Source: Bacteroides sp. CAG:1060_57_27
Lineage (GTDB): Bacteria; Bacteroidota; Bacteroidia; Bacteroidales; UBA932
DNA: 64,000 nucleotides
Assembly (NCBI GenBank): GCA_001915575.1
Contig: MNQT01000026.1
Coordinates: forward strand, 374-64,373
Reading direction: 5' to 3'
This document shows positions 34,496-41,835 of this stretch, in pieces. Position numbers and translations under genes: made by a program. Position 1 is the stretch's first letter. Each line of letters begins with the position of its first letter. The notes under the pieces were generated by a model, which saw only the letters and a program-made list of their open reading frames with translations, was not told the origin of the DNA and did not search any database.

Positions 34496-35488
34496 TCAGA
34501 AAGCCGAGGCCTTCAGGCGCAGTCCGCAGTCTTCTGGCAGTCCGCAGGCCAGGTTCATATTCTGCACCGCCTGTCCCGAGGCTCCTTTGAGCAGGTTGTC
34601 TATCACGCTGGAGACAACCAGCCTGCCCGAGTGCTTCTCGACCGACAGCAGGCATTTGTTGGTGTTCACGACCTGCTTGAGGTCTACCGGGCCGGGATAG
34701 AGGAAGGTGAATGGAGCGTCGCTGTAATATGCACTGTAGAGCACCCTGGCTTCCTCCTCGTCCAAGGGACAGGGAGTGTGTACGCTGGCGAAGATGCCCC
34801 TCGTGAAGTCGCCCCTCATCGGCACGAAGTCTATCTCGGAGCCGAACCCGGGCTGGAGCAGCGCGAGGTTGCGCGTTATTTCCTTGAGATGCTGGTGCGT
34901 GAACACCTTGTAGGCCGATATGTTCGAGCTCCTCCAGCTGAAGTGTGTGGTCTCGGAGGGCTTGACCCCGGCTCCGGTCGAGCCGGTTATCGCGGTGACG
35001 CATATCTCTCCCTCGAGCAGGCCTGCGTCCGCAAGGGGCAGCAGGGCGAGCTGGATTGCCGTGGCGAAGCATCCGGGGTTGGCTATCTTCGCCGCCTTCT
35101 GTATTCTGGCGCGCTGCATCTCAGGCAGGCCGTAGACATAGCCCTCACTCTCGTCCCTGAAGTCCTGGGCCAGGTCTATCACCTTGAGCTGTCCGGGGCG
35201 CCTGTGCTCCGCCCAGAATTCGCGGCTCTTGCCGTGGGCAGAGCACAGGAAAAGCACGGAGACGCTTCCGAGGTCGAATTCGCTGCAGAACTTGAGATCC
35301 GTCTCGCCGAACAGTCCCTGGTGTACCTCCCACAGGTACTTGCCGGCGCTGCTCTGTGAGTGTACGAACTCGAGCTGAACATAGGGGTGGTTCAGCAGCA
35401 GGCGGACAAGCTCTCCCGCCGTATAGCCGGCTCCGCCGACTATGCCGGCCTTGATCTTCTTCGGCGTGCTTTGTGACTGGCGTCTCAT
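34496..35488 (-). CDS. argC: N-acyl-gamma-glutamyl-phosphate reductase
   Basis: 330 residues. GIVGGAGYTAGELVRLL is the NADP-binding loop. The catalytic Cys is in ANPGCFATAIQLALLP, and ITGSTGAGVKPSETTHF is also conserved. It reduces the acylglutamyl phosphate to the semialdehyde. The start overlaps the argG stop by 4 bp. The 46-bp gap to argD is the largest spacing in the operon. Confidence 0.96.
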   Translation of the reverse strand: MRRQSQSTPKKIKAGIVGGAGYTAGELVRLLLNHPYVQLEFVHSQSSAGKYLWEVHQGLFGETDLKFCSEFDLGSVSVLFLCSAHGKSREFWAEHRRPGQLKVIDLAQDFRDESEGYVYGLPEMQRARIQKAAKIANPGCFATAIQLALLPLADAGLLEGEICVTAITGSTGAGVKPSETTHFSWRSSNISAYKVFTHQHLKEITRNLALLQPGFGSEIDFVPMRGDFTRGIFASVHTPCPLDEEEARVLYSAYYSDAPFTFLYPGPVDLKQVVNTNKCLLSVEKHSGRLVVSSVIDNLLKGASGQAVQNMNLACGLPEDCGLRLKASAF

Positions 35489-36711
35489 ATCAGTTCGTCC
35501 TTATGGTTGCCGTAGTATACCCTCAGTGGGTTGGACAGGATCTTGATGAAGCCCTTGGCGTCCTCGGGCGTCCAGCCGCTCTGGGTCTCGCCGTATTCTC
35601 CGAGCTTGCTCTTGACGAGGTCGCAGGGCGAGTCCACGCCTACTGTGGAGAATCCGTAGGGACGCAGTTCGAGGGTGACCTTGCCGCTGACATTGCGCTG
35701 GCTGCTCTCGAGCATGGCCTCGATGTCCCTCATCACGGGCTCGAGATACTGGCTCTCGTGAAGGAACATGCCGTACCATGTCGCCACCTGGTCTTTCCAG
35801 TACTGCTGCCACTTCGAGAGGGTGAACTTCTCGAGGAACCTGTGGGCTCCTATTATAAGCATAGGCGCAGCGGCCTCGAAACCTACGCGGCCCTTTATTC
35901 CTATTATGGTGTCGCCCACATGCATGTCGCGTCCTATGCCGTAGCGCGAGCCTATCTTTTCCACTTCCCTTATCGCCTCGACCTTGTCTTCACAGGCCCG
36001 GCCGTTCACTTCGCACAGCTCTCCCTTCTCGAACCCGAGTTCGAGTATCTCGCTGCCTCTGCTTTCAACCTGCTTGAGGTATGCGCTCTCGGGCAGACCC
36101 TGGCGGGAGTCGAGTATCTCTCCTCCGCATATCGAGGTGCCCCAGAGGCCGACGTTGTAGGAGTATTTGAGCTTGGCGAAGTCGGCGTTGAAGCCGTGGG
36201 CGTTGAGGTAGTCGACCTCGTCCTTGCGGCTGAGGTTGCCGTCGCGCGTCAGCGTGATTATCTCCATGTCGGGGCACATCACGAGGAAGGTCATGTCGAA
36301 GCGTATCTGGTCGTTGCCGGCTCCTGTGGAACCGTGCGCTATGGCGTCGGCGCCTATGCTCCTGGCGTAGCGGGCTATGGCCATGGCCTGGAAGATGCGC
36401 TCGGAAGATACAGAGATAGGATAGGTCCCGTTGCGCAGCACATTGCCGTAGACCATGTAGCGCAGGCTCTTTTCATAGTATTCGCGGCTGACATCTATCG
36501 CCGCGAACATGGCAGCGCCGAGCGCGTATGCGTTCTTCTCGTTGGTTTCCAGCTGTTCGGGGCTGAATCCGCCGGTATCCGCGCAGACGGCATGGACTTC
36601 GTAGCCCTTTTCCCTTGCGAGATACATTACCGTGTAGGATGTGTCGAGGCCGCCGCTGAATGCGACCACTACTTTTTTCTTTTCCATATCGTGAGTCGTT
36701 TTTTCGTCCAT
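35485..36711 (-). CDS. argG: Argininosuccinate synthase
   Basis: 408 residues from ATG 36711. The ATP-binding P-loop is VVVAFSGGLDTSYTVMYLA near the N-terminus, and ADTGGFSPEQLE and GSTGAGNDQIRFDMTF are citrulline/aspartate-site segments. It joins citrulline and aspartate using ATP. The start shares a base with the stop of the GNAT gene (TAATG), which implies translational coupling; ATG 36687 (MEKKKVV) is an alternative. Confidence 0.95.
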   Translation of the reverse strand: MDEKTTHDMEKKKVVVAFSGGLDTSYTVMYLAREKGYEVHAVCADTGGFSPEQLETNEKNAYALGAAMFAAIDVSREYYEKSLRYMVYGNVLRNGTYPISVSSERIFQAMAIARYARSIGADAIAHGSTGAGNDQIRFDMTFLVMCPDMEIITLTRDGNLSRKDEVDYLNAHGFNADFAKLKYSYNVGLWGTSICGGEILDSRQGLPESAYLKQVESRGSEILELGFEKGELCEVNGRACEDKVEAIREVEKIGSRYGIGRDMHVGDTIIGIKGRVGFEAAAPMLIIGAHRFLEKFTLSKWQQYWKDQVATWYGMFLHESQYLEPVMRDIEAMLESSQRNVSGKVTLELRPYGFSTVGVDSPCDLVKSKLGEYGETQSGWTPEDAKGFIKILSNPLRVYYGNHKDELI

Positions 36712-37271
36712 TATTCGTCGGGATGATGTATGGTCAGGTGCTCCTTCGGGTCGTAGAGCAGGCCGGTGCAGATGCACATCTTGTAGTCATGGCTGCGGAG
36801 TATGTCGAAGTGGCGGCAGCCCTGGCAGCCTTTCCAGAATTCGGGGTCGTCGGTGAGCTCGGAGAACGGGACTGGCCTGAACCCGAACTCGTAGTTCATC
36901 TTCATCACGGCGGCGCCGGTCGTTATCGAGAATATCTTGGCATCTGGAAAGAGCTTTCGCGAGAGTATGAAGGTCTGCTCCTTGATTCTCTTCGCCACGC
37001 CCATGCCCCTGAAGTCGTGGGCCACTATAAGTCCTGAGTTCGCCACGAAACTCTTGCCTCCCCAGGACTCGATATACGAGAATCCGGCGAAGCGCCCGTC
37101 GTCACTGACGGCTATCACGGCCTTTCCGGCCCTTATCTTGTCGCAGATGTACTCCGGCGTCCTCTTGGCGATTCCGGTCTTGCGCTCCAGCGACGAAACG
37201 AATATTTCCTTGCAGATCTGTTCTGCGTATGCGGTGTGGCATTCCTCTGCCACGGTGACTGTTATTTCCAT
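36711..37271 (-). CDS. GNAT acyltransferase heading the arginine operon, candidate N-acylglutamate synthase
   Basis: 186 residues from ATG 37271. The GNAT acyl-CoA pyrophosphate loop is FRGMGVAKRI (R88-G89-x-G91-x-A93), and GKSFVANSGLIVAHDFRG is the preceding strand. The C-terminal part has four Cys in C149-x2-C152 and C166-x-C168, which could bind a metal. No argA or argJ is present in the operon, and the gene is first and coupled to argG. It is therefore a good candidate for the missing enzyme that acylates glutamate (acetyl or, given argF', succinyl). Direct functional evidence is lacking. Confidence 0.85.
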   Translation of the reverse strand: MEITVTVAEECHTAYAEQICKEIFVSSLERKTGIAKRTPEYICDKIRAGKAVIAVSDDGRFAGFSYIESWGGKSFVANSGLIVAHDFRGMGVAKRIKEQTFILSRKLFPDAKIFSITTGAAVMKMNYEFGFRPVPFSELTDDPEFWKGCQGCRHFDILRSHDYKMCICTGLLYDPKEHLTIHHPDE

Positions 37272-37300
37272 GTTGACATACAAAGTCCCAAACGGCAAGA

Positions 37301-37308
37301 CAAACCTA
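37301..37308 (-). promoter_or_regulatory. -7 element of the arginine operon
   Basis: TAGGTTTG on the minus strand, predicted start near 37297 with a 26-base leader to the GNAT ATG. An 8-bp palindrome ATTGCAAT (37317-37324) lies in the spacer. No good -33 TTG is seen, which would fit an activated or regulated promoter. Confidence 0.6.
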
Positions 37309-37369
37309 GATTGTCGATTGCAATTCACGGACAGGTTTCGGATTTGGATAGTGAGTGTGCAATGAAAGT

Positions 37370-37408
37370 TCCGAAGTGTGGGAGGGTTCTACGCCTCCTC
37401 GGTTCGGA
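37370..37408. repeat. Two-tier hairpin upstream of the arginine operon promoter
   Basis: TCCGAA (37370-37375) pairs with TTCGGA (37403-37408), and GGAGG (37381-37385) with CCTCC (37394-37398). The structure lies between the divergent arginine and mtnN promoters and is not inside either predicted transcript, so its function is unclear. Confidence 0.4.
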
Positions 37409-37477
37409 CGGAAAGAAGAGAATATTTCCTTTTCGCTGCTGACATACGGCCGCAAATATACTCAAAAGCGCCGAGCT

Positions 37478-37502
37478 GTGCAAATAATCGTTAATTTTGC
37501 AC
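37478..37502. promoter_or_regulatory. Dyad GTGCAAA-N11-TTTGCAC over the mtnN promoter
   Basis: Perfect 7-bp arms flank the -7 element TAATTTTG (37492-37499), whose end is part of the right arm. A bound protein would block RNA polymerase, so it is a candidate operator. Confidence 0.5.
37492..37499 (+). promoter_or_regulatory. -7 element of mtnN
   Basis: TAATTTTG with predicted start near 37503, only about 5 bases before the ATG. Confidence 0.6.
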
Positions 37503-37507
37503 CTGTT

Positions 37508-38134
37508 ATGAAAGCTGGTGTACTTGTAGCGATGCAGTCGGAATACGATGCGCTCAGGCGCAGCGGAGTCGCCTGCGTGGAGAAGTCGGGGATAGGCAAG
37601 GTCAATGCGGCCTCCGCCGCGACTCAGATGATACTGTGCTCCCGTCCCGACTGCATAATAAATTCCGGCTGTGCGGGGAGCCTGTGTGCCGGAGTGGAAG
37701 TCATGGATGTGGTAGTGGGTGCGCAGTGCGCCTACCACGATGTCTGGTGCGGGGAGCCGAACGAACCCGGAACGGTGGAAGGGGAGCCGCAGAGGTTCGA
37801 CGCCGACCCGCATCTGCTTGCAGCAGCCGTCGCGATAAGGCCTGAGGCGGGCAGCCTGCACAGCGGGCTCATATGCACGGGAGACCAGTTCTTCATCAGC
37901 CGGGAGGAGGACATGCGCATCCTGAGCCTCTATCCCGACGCCCTTGCGAGCGACATGGAGTCCGCCGCCGTGGCGCAGGTGTGCAGGCGTTACGGGGTCC
38001 CTTTCCTGAGCCTGAGGGTCATCAGCGACATCCATGTGAGCGAAAGCGAGCAGCGGCGCAGCTACGAGGGATTCTGGAACGACATCTCGGACAATTCCTT
38101 CTCGGTGCTCGCACGGCTTCTGGAGACTCTATAG
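37508..38134 (+). CDS. mtnN: 5'-methylthioadenosine/S-adenosylhomocysteine nucleosidase
   Basis: 208 residues. It aligns with E. coli MtnN at MKAGVLVAMQSE (Glu12), SGIGKVNAASAATQ, IINSGCAGSL, ICTGDQFF, DMESAAVAQVC (Glu174 equivalent) and VISDIHV (Asp197 equivalent). It hydrolyses SAH to adenine and S-ribosylhomocysteine, the substrate of LuxS, encoded 610 bp downstream. About 28 residues between Glu12 and the SGIGK segment are missing relative to E. coli, so the protein is a compact form. The catalytic residues are kept. The stop overlaps convergent fur by 6 bp. Confidence 0.9.
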   Translation: MKAGVLVAMQSEYDALRRSGVACVEKSGIGKVNAASAATQMILCSRPDCIINSGCAGSLCAGVEVMDVVVGAQCAYHDVWCGEPNEPGTVEGEPQRFDADPHLLAAAVAIRPEAGSLHSGLICTGDQFFISREEDMRILSLYPDALASDMESAAVAQVCRRYGVPFLSLRVISDIHVSESEQRRSYEGFWNDISDNSFSVLARLLETL

Positions 38135-38515
38135 GTGTTCGACGCATTCCGGGCAGATGCCCCTTACGACGCAGTTCACCTCGTCTACCTTGAACCCTTC
38201 GGGGATCACCAGCGTCGGAATCTTCACATCGTCGAGGCAGATGGTCCTGTGGCAGCGGATGCATGTGAAGTGTACGTGCGAGGAACGGCAGTACTTGCGG
38301 CATGCGCTGCCGTCGTCTATCTCGTGCAGCAGCCCTTTTTCGAGGAACAGCGTGAGCGCGCGGAAGATCGTGGACTTGTCCACGGTCTCCAGCCCCTGCT
38401 CGATGTCGTTCAGGGAGAAGGCACCGCCTATGCGGCAGATTTCCCTGTATATGAGCATGCGCATGGCCGTAGGATTCACTCCCGCGCCTGTCAGGATAGT
38501 TTCTATCTGGTTCAT
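38129..38515 (-). CDS. Fur-family metalloregulator
   Basis: 128 residues. The N-terminal winged helix ends with KSTIFRALTLFLEKGLL. The C-terminal dimerisation part has SSHVHFTCIRC and a second CPEC pair, forming the structural Zn site of two CxxC motifs. It could be a Fur, Zur or PerR type; the ligand set does not decide. It lies between mtnN and luxS on the opposite strand, and its own promoter spacer has a GATAATCAT Fur-box-like half-site. In-frame sequence upstream of 38515 belongs to the intergenic repeat and is not coding. Confidence 0.9.
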   Translation of the reverse strand: MNQIETILTGAGVNPTAMRMLIYREICRIGGAFSLNDIEQGLETVDKSTIFRALTLFLEKGLLHEIDDGSACRKYCRSSHVHFTCIRCHRTICLDDVKIPTLVIPEGFKVDEVNCVVRGICPECVEHL

Positions 38516-38535
38516 CGCTGTTTCTTGGATTACGG

Positions 38536-38543
38536 CAAAGCTA
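38536..38543 (-). promoter_or_regulatory. -7 element of fur-family gene
   Basis: TAGCTTTG on the minus strand, predicted leader of 17 bases. GATAATCATAAAT lies just upstream in the spacer, a weak Fur-box-like site that could give autoregulation. Confidence 0.55.
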
Positions 38544-38630
38544 ATGAAAAATTTATGATTATCCGCAATATTTGTATCACACTTGCCTGCCCGTGAATTA
38601 CCCATGAATGGAGGCAGTAAATGTGTATTG

Positions 38631-38697
38631 CCGGATGTATATGTCTGCGGGGGACATAAACCCCGGAGAACAGTCCCCCGCAGGCATATACATCCGG
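38631..38697. repeat. 25-bp-arm inverted repeat between fur and luxS
   Basis: Arms 38631-38655 and 38673-38697 are reverse complements except for one base (a T-G pair in RNA), separated by 17 bases. Both arms end in CCGG. It lies outside both predicted transcripts (fur starts near 38532, luxS near 38727), so a DNA-level or mobile (MITE/REP-like) origin is more likely than a leader. No target-site duplication is evident. Confidence 0.75.
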
Positions 38698-38715
38698 AAT
38701 CATGGAAAAATTCCC

Positions 38716-38723
38716 TATTTTTG
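38716..38723 (+). promoter_or_regulatory. -7 element of luxS
   Basis: TATTTTTG, predicted start near 38727 and an 18-base leader. Confidence 0.55.
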
Positions 38724-38744
38724 CCATACTCGAAAATACAGGAA

Positions 38745-39227
38745 ATGAAAAAGATCGCAAGTTTCACAATCAACCACCAGAAACTCTCCAGAGGAATATT
38801 CGTATCGCGCAGGGACGAGGTCGGCGGCGAAGTCGTCACAACCTTCGACATACGCATGAAGGAGCCCAACCGCGAACCCGCCCTCGGGCAGGGCGCCATA
38901 CATACCATAGAGCATCTTGCGGCCACATATCTGCGCAACGAGCCCGAGTGGGGGAGCCGCATAGTCTACTGGGGTCCTATGGGCTGTCTGACAGGCAACT
39001 ACCTGCTTCTGAGGGGCGACTACAGCTCCGCCGACATACTGCCACTGATGCGCGACACCTTCGGCTTCATCGCCGGGTACGAGGGAGAAGTTCCGGGCGC
39101 GACCCCTTCCGACTGCGGCAACTATCTGCTGCACGACCTTCCCATGGCCCGCTACGAGGCGCACAGGTTCCTGACCGAGGTGCTGGAGCATCCGGGAAAG
39201 GAGAATCTGGAGTATCCCGAGGACTGA
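38745..39227 (+). CDS. luxS: S-ribosylhomocysteine lyase LuxS
   Basis: 160 residues. The metal ligands are H53 and H57 in HTIEHLAAT and C124 in PSDCGNY; the catalytic Cys81 is in WGPMGCLTG. It splits S-ribosylhomocysteine to homocysteine and DPD, the AI-2 precursor. With mtnN just upstream it completes the detoxification of SAH by the activated-methyl cycle. ATG 38745 starts the family N-terminus MKKIASFTINH. The YgjP-like gene follows 4 bp later, so the two are probably co-transcribed. Confidence 0.96.
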   Translation: MKKIASFTINHQKLSRGIFVSRRDEVGGEVVTTFDIRMKEPNREPALGQGAIHTIEHLAATYLRNEPEWGSRIVYWGPMGCLTGNYLLLRGDYSSADILPLMRDTFGFIAGYEGEVPGATPSDCGNYLLHDLPMARYEAHRFLTEVLEHPGKENLEYPED

Positions 39228-39231
39228 GCGT

Positions 39232-40128
39232 ATGGCAGCCAAGGTCATCGACGACCCGGCGGCGGGAGAGGTGCAACTTGTCAGGAGTCCCCGCAGCAAG
39301 CGCATCAGTATCAGGGTGCATCCTGTACGGGGAGTGACGGTTACGCTGCCCACTTTCTGCAGTTATGCCGATGGGACGAGAGCCTTCGCGGAGAAGCGGG
39401 AATGGGTATTGGAGACTCTGGAACGGCTGCGCAGGAGGTGCGATGAGGCCGAACGTGATGGAACGGGCGTGCCGAGACTCTGCGATGGGGCAGTGGTACA
39501 TACGCTGCTCTCTGAGATAGTCTTCAGTCGCGATGCGGCTGCTCTGGAGCCTGGTTTTGCGATAGCAGTGACCCCTGCCGTGGATCCGGGACAGTCCGGA
39601 AGGCCCGTCTCGGACGCGGAACGGCCTCCCGTGCATAAGGAAGTCCGGTATCCTGGCTCTCTGCCTCCCGAGGGCAGCGGGGCGCTGTCGTCTGCGCTTA
39701 TGCCTGTCTTGGTGGAGCTGCTGCGCGAAGAGGCTTCCGCGCTGCTTCCGGAGAAACTTTCGCGCCTTGCCGTCCGCTACGGTTTCGCATACGGCCGCGT
39801 CTGCATCAAGCACAATTCCTCCAACTGGGGCAGCTGCTCCGCAAAAGGGAACATAAACCTGAACCTCAACCTTGTCCGCCTGCCCGAAGCCCTCTGCGAC
39901 TATGTGCTGCTGCACGAGCTCTGCCACCTGCGCTACCTCGACCACGGTCCCCGCTTCCACGAACTTCTGGAGCGTCTCTGCGCCGACAACCTCGGACGCC
40001 TTGCCTCTTGCGCAGGGCCGTCGGATTCCGTCTTGCCGGAAATCATCGCCTCTGTCAGGCGCAGCCGCGCGCGGTTCCCGGTGCAGCATGTCCTGAAATG
40101 CCGTCTTAAAGCGTACCGTCTGATATGA
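39232..40128 (+). CDS. YgjP-like (DUF45, M48-type) metallopeptidase
   Basis: 298 residues. The zinc-binding HELCH is in YVLLHELCHLRYLDHGPRFHE, preceded by IKHNSSNWGSCSAKGNINLN. Both are hallmarks of the YgjP-like family. The N-terminal 60 residues have the family segment VRSPRSKRISIRVHPVRGV. A proline- and charge-rich stretch around residues 115-145 is not conserved. It lacks a signal peptide. Its target is not known. It probably shares the luxS transcript. Confidence 0.88.
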   Translation: MAAKVIDDPAAGEVQLVRSPRSKRISIRVHPVRGVTVTLPTFCSYADGTRAFAEKREWVLETLERLRRRCDEAERDGTGVPRLCDGAVVHTLLSEIVFSRDAAALEPGFAIAVTPAVDPGQSGRPVSDAERPPVHKEVRYPGSLPPEGSGALSSALMPVLVELLREEASALLPEKLSRLAVRYGFAYGRVCIKHNSSNWGSCSAKGNINLNLNLVRLPEALCDYVLLHELCHLRYLDHGPRFHELLERLCADNLGRLASCAGPSDSVLPEIIASVRRSRARFPVQHVLKCRLKAYRLI

Positions 40129-40159
40129 TGCGTGCGGGCGGAGATGAGGGAAAGTTTAT

Positions 40160-40167
40160 TATATTTG
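40160..40167 (+). promoter_or_regulatory. -7 element of the CYTH gene
   Basis: TATATTTG, predicted start near 40171 with a 12-base leader. Confidence 0.55.
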
Positions 40168-40182
40168 TCCTGATACTGGATC

Positions 40183-40662
40183 ATGGAAGATTGCTTAGAG
40201 ATAGAAAGGAAATTCCTCGTATGCGGGGACTTCAGGCCTTCGGTACGCAGGTCGCTGCATCTCGTGCAAGGCTATATCTGCACGGAACACGGCAGGACCG
40301 TCAGGGTGCGTCTGGGCGACGGGCGGGGTTTCCTTACAATCAAGGGCCCGGGCAGCGCCGACGGAACCACCCGCTTCGAGTGGGAGAAGGAGATTCCGCC
40401 GGACGAGGCCGGACAGCTGCTGCGGCTCTGCGTGAGCGGGAAGATCGACAAGACCAGGCATCTCGTGGATTTCGGGGGCCATACCTTCGAGGTGGACGAG
40501 TTCCACGGTGACAACGAGGGGCTCGTGTTCGCAGAGCTCGAACTGAAAAGTCCGGACGAGCCTTTCGCCCGGCCGGACTGGCTCGGAAAGGAGGTTACGG
40601 GCGATGTCAGGTACTACAACTCCTACCTGTCGGAGCACCCGTACCGTAGCTGGAAGGAATAG
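40183..40662 (+). CDS. CYTH-domain protein (triphosphate tunnel metalloenzyme)
   Basis: 159 residues. The ExExK signature opens the protein as EIERKFLV, followed by basic strand residues (RTVRVRLGDGRGFLTIK), KTRHLV, and the acidic VDEFHGDNEGLVFAELELKS. These line the triphosphate tunnel. Bacterial members hydrolyse inorganic or nucleoside triphosphates; substrate here is not known. It has no CHAD domain. Length is typical for stand-alone CYTH proteins. It converges on the metal efflux operon. Confidence 0.92.
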   Translation: MEDCLEIERKFLVCGDFRPSVRRSLHLVQGYICTEHGRTVRVRLGDGRGFLTIKGPGSADGTTRFEWEKEIPPDEAGQLLRLCVSGKIDKTRHLVDFGGHTFEVDEFHGDNEGLVFAELELKSPDEPFARPDWLGKEVTGDVRYYNSYLSEHPYRSWKE

Positions 40663-40681
40663 GCCCTACATTTCGAGGGCC
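40662..40681. terminator. Small hairpin between CYTH gene and efflux operon
   Basis: GGCCCT (40662-40667) and AGGGCC (40676-40681) with an 8-base loop, spanning both convergent stop regions. No clear T-tract; a bidirectional terminator is possible. Confidence 0.4.
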
Positions 40682-41835
40682 ATTAGGTCTGCGACGGCGA
40701 GCAGATATTCCAGCTGGGTCTGCAGGGCGAGTTCGCGGGAACTGTAGAAGTAGCTTATCTCGTTCATATAGTCCAGCAGCGACATCTGTCCGCTGTCGAG
40801 CGCCTTCTGAAGATCCCGCAGCCCTTCGTCTGAGTCCGTGAGCAGGGCGTATCCCGCAGCCGATTCGGCAAGGCCCGCAGCCTTTTCGTACAGGTTTTCG
40901 GCATTGGTGCGGAACTGTACCAGAGCATCCTGCTCGGCGAGGCGGGCCGCTTCCAGCTGCTTCTTCGCGCTGGAGATCTTCTTTCCTGCCGACCACAGGG
41001 GTATGCTCACTCCTACCGATACTCCGCGGAAGCCCTCGCCGGGCACCACCTCTGACTTGTATCCTACCGACAGGCTCGGAAAAGCCTCGCTGCGGCTCAG
41101 TTTGAGCTGCTTCTCGGAGGTGCTTGTGGATGTGCGCACATACTCGAGCGCGCTGCTCTTCCCTGAGGCCTGTTCAAGCCACAGCCCGAAGCTGCCGGGA
41201 AGCAGTACTGTCTCCTGCTCGCAGGCGGTGATCACTATGTCTTCTCCGCCGTTGAGGTTCTTCAGTTCCGCGAGAAGGCCGTCGCGCTCGACTTCGCACA
41301 GCCTCAGCGTCCCTTCGGCTTCCGCGAGTCCCACCGCCGCCTTGCGGTAGTCTATTACGGAGAACTCACCCTTCTCGTATCCGGAACGGTAGGCCTGCTC
41401 CACGGCGCGGGCGTTGTCGGCCCTGCGGGTGTATTCGGCGATCAGCGCGTTGCAGTTGATTATCCTGTATACCAGCTTGCGCGCCTGGGTGAGTATGTCA
41501 CGGCGGCTGGCACGGTATTCGAGGGCGAGAAGTTCGTTCTGCCCGAGGGCGAGCCGCTTCCTGGCGCCGGTCAGGGCCCCGAAGTCGAAGCTCTGGCTCA
41601 CTCCGAAGTCGTGCCTGCGCCGTCCGTCCTCCCCGAAGAGGTATCCGAACTCCACTTCCGGCCCTTCGAGTCTCGCCTCGGCGAGATTTGCGTCCGCGCC
41701 GGCATCGAGCTGCTGCTGGAGCGCCTTCAGAGTCAGGTTGTTTTCGCCTACCTGCCCGAGTATGTCGTCTATGGTCTGTGCGCCGGCAACCGTGCATGCG
41801 ATTGCGGCGGCCAGTATCGAAAGTATCCTTTTCAT
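40666..41835 (-). CDS. TolC-family outer membrane efflux protein (CzcC-like)
   Basis: 389 residues. A signal peptide ends near VAGAQ. The rest is two OEP repeats with long helices rich in Ala, Leu and Arg, including GVSQSFDFGALTGARKRLALG and FRGVSVGVSIPLWSAGKK, the paired strand-entry segments of the outer-membrane barrel. It is the outer-membrane exit duct for the RND pump. The gene overlaps czcA-like by 4 bp and is last in the operon. Confidence 0.92.
   Translation of the reverse strand: MKRILSILAAAIACTVAGAQTIDDILGQVGENNLTLKALQQQLDAGADANLAEARLEGPEVEFGYLFGEDGRRRHDFGVSQSFDFGALTGARKRLALGQNELLALEYRASRRDILTQARKLVYRIINCNALIAEYTRRADNARAVEQAYRSGYEKGEFSVIDYRKAAVGLAEAEGTLRLCEVERDGLLAELKNLNGGEDIVITACEQETVLLPGSFGLWLEQASGKSSALEYVRTSTSTSEKQLKLSRSEAFPSLSVGYKSEVVPGEGFRGVSVGVSIPLWSAGKKISSAKKQLEAARLAEQDALVQFRTNAENLYEKAAGLAESAAGYALLTDSDEGLRDLQKALDSGQMSLLDYMNEISYFYSSRELALQTQLEYLLAVADLMALEM

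Noticed and set aside
38516..38962. N-terminal extension of the Fur-family gene
   Set aside because: The extension runs through the intergenic inverted repeat and into antisense luxS; a 128-residue protein with a promoter 17 bases ahead fits the family.
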